Positions 54,981 through 64,000 of a DNA stretch of 64,000 bases are shown piece after piece. Where the stretch lies: contig NZ_CM001514.1 in the NCBI RefSeq assembly GCF_000263715.2, positions 1,846,936 to 1,910,935 of the forward strand, given 5' to 3'. The notes under the pieces are model-generated. The model did no database searches and had not been told where the DNA came from. It was given only the letters and a program-made list of their open reading frames with translations. The translations under genes were made by a program, and so were the position numbers. The DNA comes from Pseudomonas synxantha BG33R. Its GTDB lineage: Bacteria; Pseudomonadota; Gammaproteobacteria; Pseudomonadales; Pseudomonadaceae. Numbering within the stretch: the stretch's first letter is position 1; the number at the start of each line of letters is the position of its first letter.

Positions 54981-56074
54981 TGTCTGAGCAAGAACTCAAA
55001 GCCCTGCGCGTACGCATTGACAGCCTGGACGAGAAAGTCCTGGAGCTGATCAGTGAGCGCGCGCGCTGCGCCCAGGAAGTGGCTCGGGTGAAAATGGCGT
55101 CCCTGGCGGAAGGCGAAGTGCCGGTGTTCTACCGGCCTGAGCGCGAAGCCCAGGTGCTAAAGCGCGTGATGGAGCGCAACAAGGGGCCGCTGGGCAATGA
55201 GGAGATGGCGCGGTTGTTCCGTGAAATCATGTCTTCTTGCCTTGCCCTTGAGCAGCCGCTGAAAGTGGCCTACCTGGGCCCTGAAGGCACTTTCACCCAG
55301 GCGGCGGCCATGAAGCACTTCGGCCACGCGGTGATCAGCAAGCCGATGGCGGCCATCGACGAAGTGTTCCGCGAAGTGGCGGCCGGCGCGGTGAATTTTG
55401 GCGTGGTGCCGGTGGAAAACTCCACTGAAGGCGCGGTCAACCACACGCTGGACAGCTTCCTCGAGCACGACATGGTGATCTGTGGCGAAGTCGAGTTGCG
55501 TATTCACCACCACCTGCTGGTGGGCGAGAACACCAAGACCGACAGCATCAGCCGTATCTACTCTCACGCTCAGTCCCTGGCCCAGTGCCGCAAGTGGCTG
55601 GACGCCCATTACCCGAATGTCGAGCGCGTGGCGGTGTCCAGCAACGCCGAAGCGGCCAAGCGGGTCAAGGGTGAGTGGAACTCGGCGGCGATTGCCGGCG
55701 ATATGGCTGCGGGCCTCTACGGGCTGACACGCTTGGCCGAGAAAATCGAGGACCGCCCGGACAACTCCACGCGCTTCTTGATGATCGGCAGCCAGGAAGT
55801 GCCGCCAACCGGCGACGACAAGACTTCGATCATCGTTTCCATGAGCAACAAGCCCGGCGCGTTGCATGAGCTGCTGGTGCCATTCCACGATAACGGGATT
55901 GACCTGACGCGCATCGAGACTCGTCCTTCGCGCAGCGGTAAATGGACCTACGTGTTCTTTATCGACTTCATCGGCCACCACCGCGACCCGCTGGTCAAGG
56001 GCGTGCTGGAGAAGATCAGTCAGGAAGCCGTGGCACTCAAAGTGCTGGGCTCTTACCCGAAAGCGGTTTTGTGA
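54980..56074 (+). CDS. pheA: Bifunctional chorismate mutase/prephenate dehydratase (P-protein)
   Basis: A 364-residue enzyme of phenylalanine synthesis. AroQ-type chorismate mutase at about 1-92 (LRVRIDSLDEKVLELISERARCAQEVARVK), prephenate dehydratase at about 96-270 (VAYLGPEGTFTQAAAMKHFG; NSTRFLMIG with the TRF motif), and an ACT regulatory domain from about 280 (SIIVSMSNKPGALHELL, IESRP-type IETRPSRSGKW). Inhibition by phenylalanine through ACT is expected. Part of the serC-rpsA supra-operon. Confidence 0.97.
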   Translation: MSEQELKALRVRIDSLDEKVLELISERARCAQEVARVKMASLAEGEVPVFYRPEREAQVLKRVMERNKGPLGNEEMARLFREIMSSCLALEQPLKVAYLGPEGTFTQAAAMKHFGHAVISKPMAAIDEVFREVAAGAVNFGVVPVENSTEGAVNHTLDSFLEHDMVICGEVELRIHHHLLVGENTKTDSISRIYSHAQSLAQCRKWLDAHYPNVERVAVSSNAEAAKRVKGEWNSAAIAGDMAAGLYGLTRLAEKIEDRPDNSTRFLMIGSQEVPPTGDDKTSIIVSMSNKPGALHELLVPFHDNGIDLTRIETRPSRSGKWTYVFFIDFIGHHRDPLVKGVLEKISQEAVALKVLGSYPKAVL

Positions 56075-56083
56075 GGCTTTGAC

Positions 56084-57196
56084 ATGAGTGGCAACTTCCT
56101 CGCCCTGGCACAGCCGGGCGTGCAACAACTCTCGCCTTACGTTCCAGGCAAGCCTGTGGACGAGCTGGCGCGCGAGTTGAATCTGGACCCGTCCAGGATC
56201 GTCAAGCTGGCGAGTAACGAAAACCCGCTGGGTCCGAGCCCCAAAGTATTGGCGGCGATTCGGGAGGAGCTTGCCGAGCTGACCCGTTATCCCGACGGCA
56301 ATGGCTTTGCCCTCAAGTCCCTGCTGGCAGACAAATGCCGGGTCGAGCTCAATCAGGTGACCCTGGGCAATGGCTCCAACGACATTCTTGAACTGGTCGG
56401 GCGTGCCTACCTGGCGCCCGGTTTGAATGCGGTGTTCAGTGAGCATGCATTCGCGGTCTACCCGATCGTGACCCAGGCCGTAGGGGCTGATGCGCGCGTC
56501 ATTCCTGCCAAGAACTGGGGCCACGACCTGCCGGCGATGCTGGCAGCGATCGATGCGCAAACCCGCGTGGTGTTTATCGCTAACCCGAACAACCCGACCG
56601 GCACCTGGTTCGATGCGCAGGCCCTGAACGAGTTCCTGCAGAACGTGCCGGAGCATGTGCTGGTTGTGCTGGACGAAGCCTACATCGAGTACGCCGAAGG
56701 CGGCGACCTGCCCGATGGCCTGGATTTCCTCGCGGCCTACCCGAACCTGCTGGTGTCGCGCACCTTCTCCAAGGCTTATGGCCTGGCGTCGTTGCGGGTG
56801 GGCTACGGCCTGTCCACAGCGGTAGTGGCCGATGTGCTGAACCGCGTACGCCAACCGTTCAACGTCAACAGCCTGGCCCTGGCGGCTGCGTGTGCGGCGG
56901 TGAAGGATGCCCAATACCTGGAAGAAGGGCGCCGCCTTAACGAAAGCGGCATGTTGCAGTTGCAGGACGGCTTTCGCGAGTTGGGCCTGGGCTGGATTCC
57001 GTCCAAGGGCAACTTCATCTGCGTCGACCTCGGCCAAGAGGCTGCACCGGTATTTCAGGGCTTGTTGCGCGAAGGCGTGATCGTGCGTCCGGTGGCCAAC
57101 TACGGTATGCCGAACCACCTGCGTATCACCATTGGTTTGCCGGCCGAGAACAGCCGCTTCCTGGAGGCGTTGGCCAAGGTTCTGGCCCGTGGTTGA
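56084..57196 (+). CDS. hisC: Histidinol-phosphate/aromatic aminotransferase
   Basis: A 370-residue fold-type I aminotransferase of HisC type (Pseudomonas hisC2/hisHb), able to transaminate histidinol-phosphate and aromatic keto acids, which fits its place between pheA and tyrA. KLASNENPLGPSPK, GNGSNDILEL, NPNNPTGTW, DEAYIEY and PLP-Lys in SRTFSKAYGLASLRVGYG are present. The last codons overlap the start of the tyrA-aroA fusion. Confidence 0.95.
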   Translation: MSGNFLALAQPGVQQLSPYVPGKPVDELARELNLDPSRIVKLASNENPLGPSPKVLAAIREELAELTRYPDGNGFALKSLLADKCRVELNQVTLGNGSNDILELVGRAYLAPGLNAVFSEHAFAVYPIVTQAVGADARVIPAKNWGHDLPAMLAAIDAQTRVVFIANPNNPTGTWFDAQALNEFLQNVPEHVLVVLDEAYIEYAEGGDLPDGLDFLAAYPNLLVSRTFSKAYGLASLRVGYGLSTAVVADVLNRVRQPFNVNSLALAAACAAVKDAQYLEEGRRLNESGMLQLQDGFRELGLGWIPSKGNFICVDLGQEAAPVFQGLLREGVIVRPVANYGMPNHLRITIGLPAENSRFLEALAKVLARG

Positions 57197-59435
57197 TGTC
57201 ACTGCATTGCAACCTGCTGTGCCTATGATCGGTCGCCTGGTGGTGGTCGGCCTGGGATTGATCGGTGGTTCGTTCGCCAAGGGCCTGCGGGACAGCGGGC
57301 TGTGTGGCGAAGTAGTCGGCGTGGACCTTGACCCGCAATCGCGCAAGCTGGCGGTGGAGTTGGGTGTCGTGGATCGCTGTGAAGCGGACCTGGCAATCGC
57401 TTGCCAGGGTGCGGACGTGATCCAGCTTGCGGTGCCGATCCTGGCCATGGAGAAATTGCTCGCCGTATTGGCTGGCATGGACCTGGGGCAGGCGATCCTC
57501 ACGGACGTCGGCAGCGCCAAAGGCAATGTGGTGCGCGCGGCACAATTGGCGTTTGGCGCTATGCCGCCGCGCTTTGTGCCGGGCCATCCGATTGCCGGTT
57601 CCGAGCAGAGCGGGGTGGAAGCGTCCAATGCGCAGTTGTTCCGTCGGCATAAGGTGATCCTGACGCCACTGGCGCAGACTGATCCGGCGGCGTTGGCCGT
57701 GGTGGATCGGCTCTGGCGCGAGCTGGGCGCGGATGTGGAGCATATGCAGGTCGAGCGCCACGATGAAGTGTTGGCCGCGACCAGCCATCTTCCCCATCTG
57801 CTGGCATTCGGCTTGGTGGATTCGTTGGCCAAGCGCAACGAAAACCTCGAGATTTTCCGTTACGCCGCCGGTGGTTTTCGCGATTTCACGCGGATTGCCG
57901 GCAGTGACCCGGTGATGTGGCATGACATCTTTCTCGCCAATCGCGAAGCGGTGTTGCGCACCCTGGACACGTTCCGCAGTGACCTCGACGCCTTGCGCGA
58001 TGCGGTGGATGCGGGGGATGGCCATCAGTTACTGGGTGTGTTCACCCGGGCGCGGGTGGCGCGAGAGCATTTCAGCAAGATCCTGGCGCGCCGGGCCTAT
58101 ATGGAAACTGCAGTGAACGCCGATGAGCTGACTTTTATCGCCAATCCGGGTGGCCGCTTGAGCGGATGCATTCGGGTGCCAGGTGACAAGTCGATCTCCC
58201 ATCGATCGATCATGCTGGGTTCATTGGCTGACGGCGTAACGGAGGTCGAAGGTTTCCTTGAAGGCGAAGATGCCCTGGCGACCTTGCAGGCGTTTCGCGA
58301 CATGGGCGTGGTGATCGAGGGCCCGCACCATGGGCGAGTGACTATTCATGGGGTTGGCCTGCACGGCTTGAAGGCAGCGCCAGGACCGATCTACCTGGGT
58401 AACTCCGGTACATCGATGCGCCTGTTGGCGGGTCTGCTTGCGGCGCAAAGCTTCGATAGCGTCCTGACCGGTGATGCGTCGCTGTCCAGGCGCCCGATGA
58501 GTCGCGTGGCCAAGCCGCTGCGGGAAATGGGCGCGGTGATCGAGACCGGTCCTGAAGGGCGTCCGCCGCTGACCATTCGTGGTGGGCAGACGCTCAACGG
58601 CCTGACTTACGCGTTGCCGATGGCCAGTGCGCAGGTTAAATCCTGCCTGTTGTTGGCTGGCCTGTATGCACAAGGTAAAACCGCAGTCACCGAGCCTGCG
58701 CCGACCCGCGATCATACCGAGCGCATGTTGCGTGGCTTTGGTTATCCGGTGGCGGTGGAGGGCGCGACGGCGTCGGTGGAGTCGGGTCATCGGCTGACGG
58801 CTGCCCACATTGAGGTGCCTGGGGATATTTCGTCTGCGGCGTTTTTTCTGGTGGCTGCGTCGATTGCCCAGGGTTCCGAGCTGCTGCTTGAGCATGTCGG
58901 CGTCAATCCGACCCGCACCGGCGTGATCGATATCCTGCGGCTGATGGGGGCTGATATCAGTCTTGAGAATCCGCGTGAGGTAGGTGGCGAGCCTGTTGCG
59001 GACTTGCGTGTCCGGGCCGCTGTCTTGAAGGGTATCGAGATTCCAGCGGCGTTGGTGCCGTTGGCGATCGATGAGTTTCCCGTATTGTTTGTCGCTGCTG
59101 CCTGCGCCGAGGGGCGCACCGTATTACGCGGTGCCGAGGAGCTGCGGCTCAAGGAATCGGACCGTATCCAGGTCATGGCCGACGGTCTGCTGGCCCTGGG
59201 TGTGAAGTGCCAACCCACGCCTGATGGGATTATCATTGACGGTGGCCCGATAGGCGGTGGCGAAGTGCATGCCCATGGCGATCACCGCATCGCCATGGCG
59301 TTCAGCGTGGCCTCCCTGCTGGCGGCGGCGCCGATTCGTATTCGTGACTGCGCCAATGTTGCTACGTCTTTTCCGAACTTTCTTACACTGGGTGCCCACG
59401 TCGGCATTCGTGTTGCCCAAGAGGCTCAATTGTGA
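57189..59435 (+). CDS. tyrA-aroA: Prephenate dehydrogenase - EPSP synthase fusion
   Basis: A 748-residue two-domain protein, a fusion typical of Pseudomonas. The first domain (about 1-300) is prephenate dehydrogenase: [16 protein letters not shown] (Rossmann), [24 protein letters not shown]. The second (about 312-748) is 3-phosphoshikimate 1-carboxyvinyltransferase: [46 protein letters not shown] and [11 protein letters not shown]. One gene thus gives a step of the shikimate pathway and one of tyrosine synthesis. GTG 57189 (VDVTALQ) is chosen, overlapping hisC; ATG 57225 (MIGRLVVV) is an alternative. Confidence 0.95.
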   Translation: MVDVTALQPAVPMIGRLVVVGLGLIGGSFAKGLRDSGLCGEVVGVDLDPQSRKLAVELGVVDRCEADLAIACQGADVIQLAVPILAMEKLLAVLAGMDLGQAILTDVGSAKGNVVRAAQLAFGAMPPRFVPGHPIAGSEQSGVEASNAQLFRRHKVILTPLAQTDPAALAVVDRLWRELGADVEHMQVERHDEVLAATSHLPHLLAFGLVDSLAKRNENLEIFRYAAGGFRDFTRIAGSDPVMWHDIFLANREAVLRTLDTFRSDLDALRDAVDAGDGHQLLGVFTRARVAREHFSKILARRAYMETAVNADELTFIANPGGRLSGCIRVPGDKSISHRSIMLGSLADGVTEVEGFLEGEDALATLQAFRDMGVVIEGPHHGRVTIHGVGLHGLKAAPGPIYLGNSGTSMRLLAGLLAAQSFDSVLTGDASLSRRPMSRVAKPLREMGAVIETGPEGRPPLTIRGGQTLNGLTYALPMASAQVKSCLLLAGLYAQGKTAVTEPAPTRDHTERMLRGFGYPVAVEGATASVESGHRLTAAHIEVPGDISSAAFFLVAASIAQGSELLLEHVGVNPTRTGVIDILRLMGADISLENPREVGGEPVADLRVRAAVLKGIEIPAALVPLAIDEFPVLFVAAACAEGRTVLRGAEELRLKESDRIQVMADGLLALGVKCQPTPDGIIIDGGPIGGGEVHAHGDHRIAMAFSVASLLAAAPIRIRDCANVATSFPNFLTLGAHVGIRVAQEAQL

Positions 59436-60121
59436 ATATCAAAGCACCGGTGATTACCATCGACGGGCCAAGCGGCTCGGGCAAAGGCACCATCGCCGGC
59501 ATCCTGGCCAAGCGCCTGGGCTGGTGCCTGCTCGATTCCGGCGCGCTGTACCGCCTGTTGGCATTCGCGGCGCGCAACCATGGCGTCGACCTGACCAACG
59601 AAGAGTTGTTGACGAAAATTGCCGCCCATCTGGACGTGCAGTTCATCGCGGCGACCGACGGTCAACTGCAGCGCATCATTCTGGAAGGCGACGAAGTCAG
59701 TGATGTGATTCGTACCGAGAGCATCGGTGCCGGCGCCTCCCAAGTGGCTGCTTTGCCAGCGGTTCGTGAGGCTTTGCTGCAGCGCCAGCGTGCGTTCCAG
59801 GAGCCGCCGGGCCTGGTAGCCGACGGCCGCGACATGGGCACGGTGGTGTTTCCCGAGGCGCCGTTGAAGATATTCCTCACGGCCAGTGCCGAGGAACGAG
59901 CGCGCCGCCGCTACTTGCAGTTGAAGGGCAAAGTCGATGGTGTTAGTCTGTCGAGTCTGCTAGATGAGATCCGTGCACGCGATGAGCGTGATACCCAGCG
60001 TGCGGTAGCCCCGCTCAAGCCGGCGGCTGACGCCATACAGCTGGATTCCACGGAGTTGTCCATCGAACAGGTGCTGGAACGCATCATGAGTGAAATCGCC
60101 ATTCGCGATATCGCCGGATGA
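59432..60121 (+). CDS. cmk: Cytidylate kinase
   Basis: A 229-residue CMP/dCMP kinase. P-loop [43 protein letters not shown] and the Arg-rich lid ([14 protein letters not shown]). GTG start at 59432 overlaps the aroA stop (GTGA). It lies before rpsA, as in most proteobacteria. Confidence 0.96.
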   Translation: MNIKAPVITIDGPSGSGKGTIAGILAKRLGWCLLDSGALYRLLAFAARNHGVDLTNEELLTKIAAHLDVQFIAATDGQLQRIILEGDEVSDVIRTESIGAGASQVAALPAVREALLQRQRAFQEPPGLVADGRDMGTVVFPEAPLKIFLTASAEERARRRYLQLKGKVDGVSLSSLLDEIRARDERDTQRAVAPLKPAADAIQLDSTELSIEQVLERIMSEIAIRDIAG

Positions 60122-60241
60122 TCAAGAAGGCCGCAGGGGACCAGTCATAGTCCTGCGGTGGCTTCTTTTAACTGAAACTGACCCACACCGTCTGGGGTGT
60201 GGAGATGGGCGTATTCTTCGCCCTTATCAACAGGAATTAAA
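60122..60241 (+). promoter_or_regulatory. rpsA leader with three hairpins
   Basis: AAGAAGGCCGCAGG ... CCTGCGGTGGCTTCTTTT is a terminator-like hairpin for cmk. Then CCACACC-GTCT-GGGGTGTGG and GGGCG-TATTCTT-CGCCC follow, ending in a weak AGGAATTAAA ribosome site. In E. coli, S1 autorepresses translation of rpsA through a folded leader with a poor Shine-Dalgarno; this leader has the same traits (inference). Confidence 0.5.
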
Positions 60242-61927
60242 ATGAGCGAAAGCTTTGCGGAACTCTTTGAAGAAAGCCTAAAAACCCTGAACCTTCAGGC
60301 AGGCTCCATCATCACCGGTGTTATCGTTGATATCGATTACCAAGCTCGCTGGGTAACCGTTCACGCTGGTCTGAAGTCTGAAGCTCTGATCCCGCTGGAA
60401 CAGTTCTACAACGATGCTGGTGACCTGACTATCAATGTCGGTGACGAAGTTCACGTTGCTCTGGACTCGGTTGAAGACGGTTTCGGTGAAACCAAGCTGT
60501 CCCGTGAAAAAGCCAAGCGCGCTGAATGCTGGATTGTTCTCGAAGCAGCCTTCGCAGCTGAAGAAGTGGTCAAGGGCGTTATCAACGGTAAGGTTAAAGG
60601 CGGCTTCACTGTCGACGTTAACGGCATCCGTGCGTTCCTGCCAGGTTCTTTGGTCGACGTTCGTCCTGTGCGCGACACCACGCACCTGGAAGGCAAAGAA
60701 CTCGAATTCAAAGTCATCAAGCTCGACCAGAAGCGCAACAACGTTGTCGTTTCCCGTCGCAGCGTGCTGGAAGCAGAGAACTCCGCCGAGCGTGAAGCTC
60801 TGCTGGAATCCCTGCAGGAAGGCCAACAAGTCAAAGGTATCGTCAAGAACCTCACCGATTACGGCGCATTCGTCGATCTGGGTGGCGTCGATGGCCTGCT
60901 GCACATTACCGACATGGCTTGGAAGCGTATCAAGCATCCTTCCGAAATCGTCAACGTTGGCGACGAGATCGATGTCAAGGTTCTGAAATACGATCGCGAA
61001 CGCAACCGTGTTTCCCTGGGCCTGAAGCAACTGGGTGAAGATCCATGGGTCGCTATCAAAGCCCGTTACCCAGAAAGCACTCGCGTAACCGCGCGTGTTA
61101 CCAACCTGACCGACTACGGCTGCTTCGCAGAGCTGGAAGAAGGCGTGGAAGGCCTGGTACACGTTTCCGAAATGGACTGGACCAACAAGAACATCCACCC
61201 TTCGAAAGTCGTACAAGTCGGCGACGAAGTGGAAGTCATGGTTCTGGACATCGACGAAGAGCGTCGTCGTATCTCCCTGGGCATCAAGCAGTGCAAATCT
61301 AACCCATGGGAAGATTTCTCTGGCCAGTTCAACAAGGGCGATAAAATCTCCGGCACCATCAAGTCGATCACCGATTTCGGTATCTTCATTGGTCTGGACG
61401 GCGGCATCGACGGCCTGGTTCACCTGTCCGACATCTCCTGGAACGAAGTTGGCGAAGAAGCTGTTCGTCGTTTCAAGAAGGGCGACGAGCTGGACACCGT
61501 TATCCTGTCGGTTGACCCAGAGCGCGAGCGCATCTCCCTGGGTATCAAGCAACTGGAAAGCGATCCGTTCTCCGAGTACGTTCAAGAGAACGACAAAGGC
61601 GCAATCGTTAAGGGCACTGTGAAAGAAGTTGACGCTAAAGGCGCCATCATCACTCTGGCCGACGATATCGAAGCGACTCTGAAAGCCTCCGAAATCAGCC
61701 GTGACCGCGTTGAAGACGCGCGCAACGTTCTGAAAGAAGGCCAGGAAGTAGAAGCCAAGATCATCAGCGTTGATCGCAAGAGCCGCGTGATCCAACTCTC
61801 CATCAAGTCGAAAGACGAAGTGGAAGAGAAAGAAGCTATCCAGAGCTTGAAAGAAGCTGCTCCGGAAGCTGCTGCTGACACCACCATGGCGGCACTGCTG
61901 CGCCAGGCAATGGCCAAGCAGAACTAA
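60242..61927 (+). CDS. rpsA: 30S ribosomal protein S1
   Basis: A 561-residue S1 with six S1/OB domains: two N-terminal ones that dock to the ribosome (from about 20 and 105) and four RNA-binding repeats, seen in the motifs [52 protein letters not shown] and [27 protein letters not shown] is the conserved start at 60242; in-frame codons to 60197 are not used. Codon use is that of a highly expressed gene. Confidence 0.98.
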   Translation: MSESFAELFEESLKTLNLQAGSIITGVIVDIDYQARWVTVHAGLKSEALIPLEQFYNDAGDLTINVGDEVHVALDSVEDGFGETKLSREKAKRAECWIVLEAAFAAEEVVKGVINGKVKGGFTVDVNGIRAFLPGSLVDVRPVRDTTHLEGKELEFKVIKLDQKRNNVVVSRRSVLEAENSAEREALLESLQEGQQVKGIVKNLTDYGAFVDLGGVDGLLHITDMAWKRIKHPSEIVNVGDEIDVKVLKYDRERNRVSLGLKQLGEDPWVAIKARYPESTRVTARVTNLTDYGCFAELEEGVEGLVHVSEMDWTNKNIHPSKVVQVGDEVEVMVLDIDEERRRISLGIKQCKSNPWEDFSGQFNKGDKISGTIKSITDFGIFIGLDGGIDGLVHLSDISWNEVGEEAVRRFKKGDELDTVILSVDPERERISLGIKQLESDPFSEYVQENDKGAIVKGTVKEVDAKGAIITLADDIEATLKASEISRDRVEDARNVLKEGQEVEAKIISVDRKSRVIQLSIKSKDEVEEKEAIQSLKEAAPEAAADTTMAALLRQAMAKQN

Positions 61928-61945
61928 GTTCTGTAAAGCTGTTGA

Positions 61946-61972
61946 AAAAGGGCGACCTCGGTCGCCCTTTTT
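61946..61972 (+). terminator. Terminator of rpsA
   Basis: AAAAAGGGCGACC-TC-GGTCGCCCTTTTTT perfect stem, about 20 bases after the rpsA stop. Confidence 0.92.
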
Positions 61973-62087
61973 TGCGCCTGAAATTTGATGAAGCAACTGC
62001 ATCGAACGAAGGCGTTCAGCCCAATGTCAGAACTGACTATAGTCTTTGAAGTGGCTATTTCGCGTTGCTGACTCAATAAGGGTTTGA

Positions 62088-62372
62088 ATGAACAGGATTA
62101 TCGTAATACTTGCATTGGTAGTGCTTGCCGGCTGCTCCTCCACCAGCGCCAAGACGCACGCCAAGCGAGGCGTCAGTGGCATCGAGATCGACTGCTCTGG
62201 CTTGGGTAATAAATGGGAGAAGTGCGAGAAGCGTGCTGCCCGTGAGTGCAAGATGCAGGGCTACAAAGTCATCACTCGCTCCAGTGATGCAGAGGATGAA
62301 GAGGGTGACTACCTGTTCGGCTGGAACCCGGCTGGCGCAGTGACGCGGACGATGTTGGTGATCTGTAAATGA
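62088..62372 (+). CDS. Small predicted lipoprotein of unknown function
   Basis: A 94-residue protein with a lipoprotein signal peptide (VILALVVLAGC, Cys16). The mature part has four further Cys (CSGLGNKWEKCEKRAARECK and the last residues VICK), suggesting disulphides. The fragment GYKVITRSSD is like those of other small Pseudomonas lipoproteins. It lies between rpsA and ihfB and is a single gene. No function is known to me. Confidence 0.8.
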   Translation: MNRIIVILALVVLAGCSSTSAKTHAKRGVSGIEIDCSGLGNKWEKCEKRAARECKMQGYKVITRSSDAEDEEGDYLFGWNPAGAVTRTMLVICK

Positions 62373-62503
62373 GTAACAGTAGGGTGGCTGAAGGTGTTTA
62401 TGCGGTCGGCAGATAAGTTTACACATGGGCTGTTCAAATTCATCAAGTCATGCTAAAACCTTCGAAGCGCTTTTCCTAGCTGCTTGAAAAAGAAGGGAAA
62501 AAT

Positions 62504-62800
62504 ATGACGAAGTCGGAGTTGATCGAACGAATTGTCACCCATCAAGGGCTGCTCTCATCCAAGGATGTGGAGCTGGCTATCAAGACCATGCTTGAGCAAA
62601 TGTCCCAATGCCTCGCTACCGGAGACCGCATCGAAATCCGTGGCTTCGGCAGTTTCTCACTGCACTACCGCGCACCGCGCGTAGGCCGCAACCCAAAAAC
62701 CGGCCAATCCGTCAGCCTCGATGGCAAATTCGTACCCCACTTCAAACCGGGCAAGGAATTGCGTGATCGGGTGAACGAAGAAGAGGAAGAAGGCGTCTGA
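62504..62800 (+). CDS. ihfB: Integration host factor subunit beta
   Basis: A 98-residue DNA-bending protein of the HU/IHF family, partner of Ihf[28 protein letters not shown] helices, then [28 protein letters not shown], the beta arm with Pro that intercalates at the kink. An acidic C-terminus follows. rpsA-ihfB order is conserved in gammaproteobacteria. AGGGAAAAAT precedes the start. Confidence 0.97.
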   Translation: MTKSELIERIVTHQGLLSSKDVELAIKTMLEQMSQCLATGDRIEIRGFGSFSLHYRAPRVGRNPKTGQSVSLDGKFVPHFKPGKELRDRVNEEEEEGV

Positions 62801-62824
62801 GTGTTTTTGGGGAAGGAGAAGGGT

Positions 62825-63055
62825 ATGCGTGGGGTTAAGCGCGTTGTTGCGGTATTGATTGCAGTGCTTGCAGCTTTGGTGGTCTTGGCATTTGTGCTGG
62901 AGAACCAGCAGGGTGTGGCGCTGTCGTTCCTGGGTTGGAGTACTGCGCAGATGCCGGTGGCGGTGTTTGTGGTGGTGGCTTTGATTGTTGGGATGTTGAT
63001 TGGGCCAGTATTGGGAGTGTTTGTGCGTAGGCGTCAGAATAAGTCGATTGCTTGA
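62825..63055 (+). CDS. LapA-domain (DUF1049) membrane protein
   Basis: A 76-residue protein with two TM segments (about 4-24 and 41-62) and the ENQQGVALSFLGW motif of the LapA/DUF1049 family, which in E. coli (LapA) joins LapB in control of LPS assembly. AAGGAG is 12 bases before ATG 62825; the frame opens with GTG 62801. It is the usual gene between ihfB and the O-antigen locus in Pseudomonas. Confidence 0.85.
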   Translation: MRGVKRVVAVLIAVLAALVVLAFVLENQQGVALSFLGWSTAQMPVAVFVVVALIVGMLIGPVLGVFVRRRQNKSIA

Positions 63056-63390
63056 TTGTCTTGGGCAGGGATTGGATAAGCGGTGATCGTGACCGCTTGT
63101 CAGAAATCTCATGCCGTTCAAGGATTATGAATCGCTGCCGGTGCCTATTGGCGCAACCCGTAGATTGCGACAGTTCCTTGGCAAATTCAGAATCGCCCTA
63201 CATACATGTCAAGACTTGTAAAATGTCTGAGAGATGGCAAAATGGAATCTGTTCTCGATAACAGGCATTTTGTGCGCTCGAAATTCGGCAGAGACGCAGG
63301 GTTTTGACGATAATCCAATTAAAATAAGAAAATACACAATCTGTTTTGCATAACGAGCCCGCAGTTTCTCTTTGAAGGCAGGTTTTTGTT
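63056..63390. other. Intergenic region before the O-antigen locus
   Basis: A 335-base AT-rich gap with no convincing frame. TTGACG at 63304 with AT-rich sequence 17 bases later could form a weak promoter for wzz. No JUMPstart or ops element (GGCGGTAGC) is seen. Confidence 0.35.
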
Positions 63391-64000
63391 GTGAGTAGTA
63401 GCTTACGCTCCGTTCTCATCCCTCAGCATAAAAAATTTGACTCGTTAGCGCTTGTAACAAGCCTCTGGCGTCAAAAAATCATTATTTTTTCAGTGGGCGC
63501 ACTGATTTCTTCAGTTTTTGCGATTTATGCATTTTCGGTCACGCCAGAATACAAGGTGAGCAGTGTGCTTAGGCCTGCTGCGATTAATGAATTGGATGCG
63601 CTTAACCGCTCGGAAGTTTACGTTTTACCTCCTGGTGAAGCATTGGTAAGGGTAGGTATGGCCTTAGAGTCATACGAGATTCGCATGGGTTTTTTTAGAT
63701 CCAATCAAAAGCTCTTTGAGGGGTTTGTGCGCCCTGGACGTAATCTTCAGCAGACGTTCGAAGAGTTCAATAAAAAATCTATAAGTTTGATGTTGTCCGA
63801 TAAAGATAAAGCTGACTCGCTTAGTTCTTATTTGAAACTTGAGTTGACCTACCCAAAGGGGATTGATGGCGTTTCAATACTCAATGGTTTTGTAGAGTAT
63901 GCAATAGCGAATGAGCGTGATCATATATCGGCCGACTTGACGGTTATTATCAATAACCGTTTAAAGGAGATCGACGGCAGGTTGGCCGCAGCCCGTTCAA
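63391..64000 (+). CDS. wzz: Wzz-type O-antigen chain-length regulator (5' part)
   Basis: The frame opens at GTG 63391 and runs off the window. The N-terminus SSSLRSVLIPQHKKFDSLALVTSLWRQK is cytosolic, then a TM segment (IIIFSVGALISSVFAIYAFSV, about 29-50), then a periplasmic domain starting TPEYKVSSVLRPAAINELDALN, typical of Wzz/PCP-1 proteins. They set the modal length of O-antigen. The GC content falls compared with upstream, as is usual for O-antigen loci. P. aeruginosa also has wzz after ihfB. Confidence 0.85.
   Translation, partial: MSSSLRSVLIPQHKKFDSLALVTSLWRQKIIIFSVGALISSVFAIYAFSVTPEYKVSSVLRPAAINELDALNRSEVYVLPPGEALVRVGMALESYEIRMGFFRSNQKLFEGFVRPGRNLQQTFEEFNKKSISLMLSDKDKADSLSSYLKLELTYPKGIDGVSILNGFVEYAIANERDHISADLTVIINNRLKEIDGRLAAARS

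Noticed and set aside
55157..57838. Large minus-strand open frame of 893 codons
   Set aside because: It is antisense to pheA, hisC and tyrA, which are certain genes. High GC content at the third codon position leaves long open antisense frames; composition is not that of a protein.

Overview
The window reads as chromosome of a Pseudomonas of the P. fluorescens group. Codon use and GC content fit, and the intergenic gaps carry many fluorescens-type REP/REPIN elements (GTGGGAGGGGGCTTGCTCCC, GTGGGAGCTGGCTTGCC and TGTAGGAGCGAGCTTGCTCGC classes). Gene order follows known Pseudomonas synteny in two blocks. At the left are mlaA-rssB-rssC-tal-dusA. At the right are yciK, mupP, ubiG, mtaD, mtnA, gyrA, serC, pheA, hisC, the tyrA-aroA fusion, cmk, rpsA, ihfB, a LapA-domain gene and wzz.

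Region by region: 0.1-5.6 kb is core genome (lipid asymmetry protein MlaA, the RssB/RssC general stress switch, transaldolase, DusA), with a 70-bp tandem REP-derived array between dusA and tal. From 5.5 to 16.57 kb an approximately 11-kb integrative element sits in the 5' end of dusA. It is bounded by a 15-bp repeat (5506-5520 and 16557-16571), supplies dusA with a replacement N-terminus, and has left the original dusA start stranded at 16.6 kb. It carries a tyrosine integrase, a PrtN-like activator, small phage-type genes with duplicated hairpin leaders, a 5'-truncated primase/helicase-type ATPase, an SRAP (HMCES/YedK) protein, a LexA box and an AT-rich GGTTAG repeat region that looks like a replication origin. 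It has no capsid or tail genes. Two low-GC cargo genes (a two-TM protein and a protein with a HEPN-type RX4H motif) are candidate phage-defence genes.

From 16.6 to 20.2 kb is a worn accessory stretch: an orphan RHH antitoxin with a decayed ParE, a DUF6124-type gene behind a structured leader, a small lipoprotein with a duplicated fragment, and an MFS transporter broken by a nonsense codon. From 20.7 to 32.5 kb come mqo, LysR regulators, an EamA transporter, a VapC/AbrB-type toxin-antitoxin pair with a clear operator, ppnN, a membrane-anchored Asp/Asn hydroxylase-like gene, fabV, a HAD hydrolase and a class III aminotransferase. From 32.5 to 37.4 kb is a purine/nucleoside uptake cluster (punR/punC, a Tsx-like porin, an NCS2 xanthine/urate permease).

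From 37.4 to 45.6 kb is a PipR-like LuxR-solo locus: the regulator sits between two divergently oriented proline-iminopeptidase-type genes, each preceded by a lux-box-like palindrome, followed by a five-gene peptide ABC importer. The organisation suggests sensing and taking up a small plant-related or peptide-like compound. The rest is housekeeping: cell-wall recycling, ubiquinone, methylthioadenosine salvage, DNA gyrase, the serine/aromatic amino acid supra-operon, ribosomal protein S1, IHF-beta, and the start of an O-antigen locus cut by the window edge.
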